From positions 1 to 14,995 of the forward strand of contig JAFZJK010000181.1 in assembly GCA_017553965.1 (NCBI GenBank): a DNA stretch of 14,995 nt. The letters run 5' to 3'. Position 1 is the stretch's first letter. Every line of letters begins with the position of its first letter. The notes under the pieces were generated by a model. That model did not search any database. It was given only the letters and a program-made list of their open reading frames with translations, and was not told the origin of the DNA. This stretch comes from Lachnospiraceae bacterium. GTDB lineage: Bacteria > Bacillota_A > Clostridia > Lachnospirales > Lachnospiraceae. A program made the position numbers and the translations under genes. Below, one piece after another: positions 13,688 through 14,995 of the stretch.

Positions 13688-14995
13688 TTACTTCTTTTTC
13701 CTGTTTTTATCGTTCTTTACAGCCTTTTCAAAAGCCTTTGCTTTTTCTGCTGCCTCACGTGCAAGCTTTTCCGCTATCTCATCGTCTTTCATTTCCTTAG
13801 CGGCAAGCTTATCTGCTTTGGCATCGATCTCTTTTATCTGTTCCTCGGAAAGGTCATCCACTGTCCTTCCCTTGGCTTCCATTCTCTGTCTTATCTCTTC
13901 TTCACGTTCTAAACGTCTCTTTTCGCGTCTTTCCTGCTTTGCCTTAAGCTCTGCTTCCTCTTCTGCCTTAAGGTCAGCCTGATATGCACGCCAGTCAAAT
14001 ACGGCCTCAACCGAAGCTATGGCACACTCTATCATAGAGTCATCGGGCTCACGGGTGGTAAGCTTCTGCAGTGCAAGACCGGGCTTACTTAAGATGATCA
14101 CGAGCTTGTTATCGCTTCTTCCGGCAAGCCTTATGAACTCATAGGAAATACCGGCAATAAGCGGTATAAGTATGAGTCTGCCCAAAACCATGAGCAATGT
14201 TGACTCAAATCTTATAAACATAAAGAATATAATGGAGATGACCATAACTATGAGCAGGAAGCTCGTGCCGCATCTCTTATGCTCTCTTGAACACTCTCTT
14301 ACGTTTTCAACCGTAAGCTCTTTTCCGCTCTCAACACAATTGATGGACTTATGCTCAGCACCATGGTACATGAACACTCTCTTGATATCCTTCATACATG
14401 AGATGGCTGCAACATAGCCTACAAAAAGACATATACGGATAACACCCTCTATCAATGCAAGAAGGAACTGTGATGTAATAACTGTCTTCAGGAATTTTGA
14501 TATGAAATAAGGAAGGATCATGAACAGACCGATGGCAAATACTATGGCAAATACCACAAGCAGACCCATGATCAGGCTTTCTTTTGTCTTTTCAGCTCCG
14601 GTCTTTTCTTTTCTCTCCGCTTTCTTTATTACGGGACCGTTATTTTCTGCAGGGGCTGTGTTTTCAGCCTGTGTTTCTTCCTCGCCGTCAAGAGATATTT
14701 CTTCTAAAGAACTTCCTTCATCCGCATCAGTCTCAAAGGTGTTATCAGCACCTTCTCCCTGCATATACTCGGGCTCGTCGCTCTTAACAGGCTCGTCTTT
14801 TTTAGTTGTATCCTCTTCTTCATCCTCGAGGAAACTTGCCGACCAGGTCAGCGTTTTTACACCTATGACAAGGGACTCGACAAAGGTTACGACTCCTCTT
14901 ATTATAGGCAGTTTGAATATTTTGTATTTATCACTGAGCAAAGTGGTACGCTGGTCGTCCACCTCTATAGTTCCGTCAGGTTTTCTTACCGCACA
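13688..14995 (-). CDS. DUF1385 (YqhQ-like) membrane protein, 5' end outside the window
   Basis: A multi-span membrane protein of unknown function, commonly found just upstream of prmC-prfA in Clostridia. The open frame runs to the window edge: the visible start reads AVRKPDGTIEV, matching the conserved DUF1385 beginning, so the GTG at 14962 is an internal valine and the true start lies further upstream. Counting from the first visible codon, SDKYKIFKLPIIRGVV (about 21-36) is family-typical. An acidic, low-complexity insert covers about 56-117, hydrophobic segments lie near 139-164, 172-197, 245-262 and 266-285, and the conserved HGAEH is at 211-215 with CSREHKRCGTS following. The core ends near IECAIASVEAVFDW (about 322-335), and then a roughly 100-residue highly charged E/K/R/A helical tail follows, predicted to be a coiled coil and ending RKKK. 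Insert and tail make it much longer than the usual approximately 300 residues. It precedes prmC by 9 nt. Confidence 0.88.
   Translation of the reverse strand, partial: CAVRKPDGTIEVDDQRTTLLSDKYKIFKLPIIRGVVTFVESLVIGVKTLTWSASFLEDEEEDTTKKDEPVKSDEPEYMQGEGADNTFETDADEGSSLEEISLDGEEETQAENTAPAENNGPVIKKAERKEKTGAEKTKESLIMGLLVVFAIVFAIGLFMILPYFISKFLKTVITSQFLLALIEGVIRICLFVGYVAAISCMKDIKRVFMYHGAEHKSINCVESGKELTVENVRECSREHKRCGTSFLLIVMVISIIFFMFIRFESTLLMVLGRLILIPLIAGISYEFIRLAGRSDNKLVIILSKPGLALQKLTTREPDDSMIECAIASVEAVFDWRAYQADLKAEEEAELKAKQERREKRRLEREEEIRQRMEAKGRTVDDLSEEQIKEIDAKADKLAAKEMKDDEIAEKLAREAAEKAKAFEKAVKNDKNRKKK

Noticed and set aside
13526..13912. Hydrophobic plus-strand frame across the prmC/DUF1385 junction
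   Set aside because: The hydrophobicity is the complement of lysine/glutamate-rich coding sequence on the other strand; both minus-strand genes are real.
14960..14962. GTG as the start of the DUF1385 gene
   Set aside because: The frame stays open to the window edge and the upstream residues AVRKPDG match the conserved family beginning, so the gene is simply cut off.

Overview
The window looks like chromosome of a low-to-moderate GC Gram-positive, most likely a fibre-degrading Lachnospiraceae bacterium of the Butyrivibrio/Pseudobutyrivibrio/Roseburia type. The clues are AGGAGG-type ribosome binding sites, consensus sigma-A promoters, two GH43 enzymes, Big_2-type Ig-like repeats on a secreted beta-helix protein, and the gene order DUF1385-prmC-prfA followed by pth-mfd-PrsA-like. 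This taxonomic call is inference from style and synteny, not from a database search.

Left edge (70-705, minus): trmB, a tRNA m7G46 methyltransferase. It has its own good promoter (748-776, minus). It is transcribed divergently from a carbohydrate cassette that has a near-consensus promoter (842-870, plus). A perfect inverted repeat (790-806) sits between the two promoters and could be an operator.

Carbohydrate cassette (936-5321, plus): a GH43 enzyme with a C-terminal CBM6-like domain, a second GH43 of single-domain beta-xylosidase/arabinofuranosidase type, and a secreted protein with two Ig-like domains and a right-handed beta-helix of unknown specificity. Neither GH43 has a signal peptide, so the likely division of labour is an exported polysaccharide-binding or -cleaving protein plus intracellular trimming of imported oligosaccharides. 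No transporter or regulator gene is present. A strong hairpin (3508-3531) separates the beta-helix gene from the two GH43 genes.

Housekeeping block (5306-14995, minus), apparently one co-directional run: DUF1385 membrane protein (5' end cut by the window edge), prmC, prfA, a SPOUT rRNA/tRNA 2'-O-methyltransferase, pth, mfd and a PrsA/SurA-like lipoprotein. The theme is translation (release factor, its GGQ methylase, peptidyl-tRNA recycling, RNA modification), with transcription-coupled repair and extracytoplasmic folding at the end. Spacings are short (5-71 nt) and several ribosome binding sites overlap the preceding stop codon.

The two blocks converge and overlap by 16 nt (5306-5321). The best terminator candidate for the minus-strand block lies antisense inside the beta-helix gene (5098-5134). 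A dispersed double-hairpin repeat occurs twice in the same orientation, at 2367-2414 and 12667-12713; the second copy supplies the prfA ribosome binding site. No RNA genes, CRISPR array, insertion sequence or phage gene was seen. No gene-free stretch exceeds 300 bases; the longest (706-935) holds the divergent promoters. I found no clear evidence of a wholly new multi-gene system. The most unusual items are the beta-helix protein, the repeat element that carries a ribosome binding site, and the lineage-specific tails on Pth and the DUF1385 protein.
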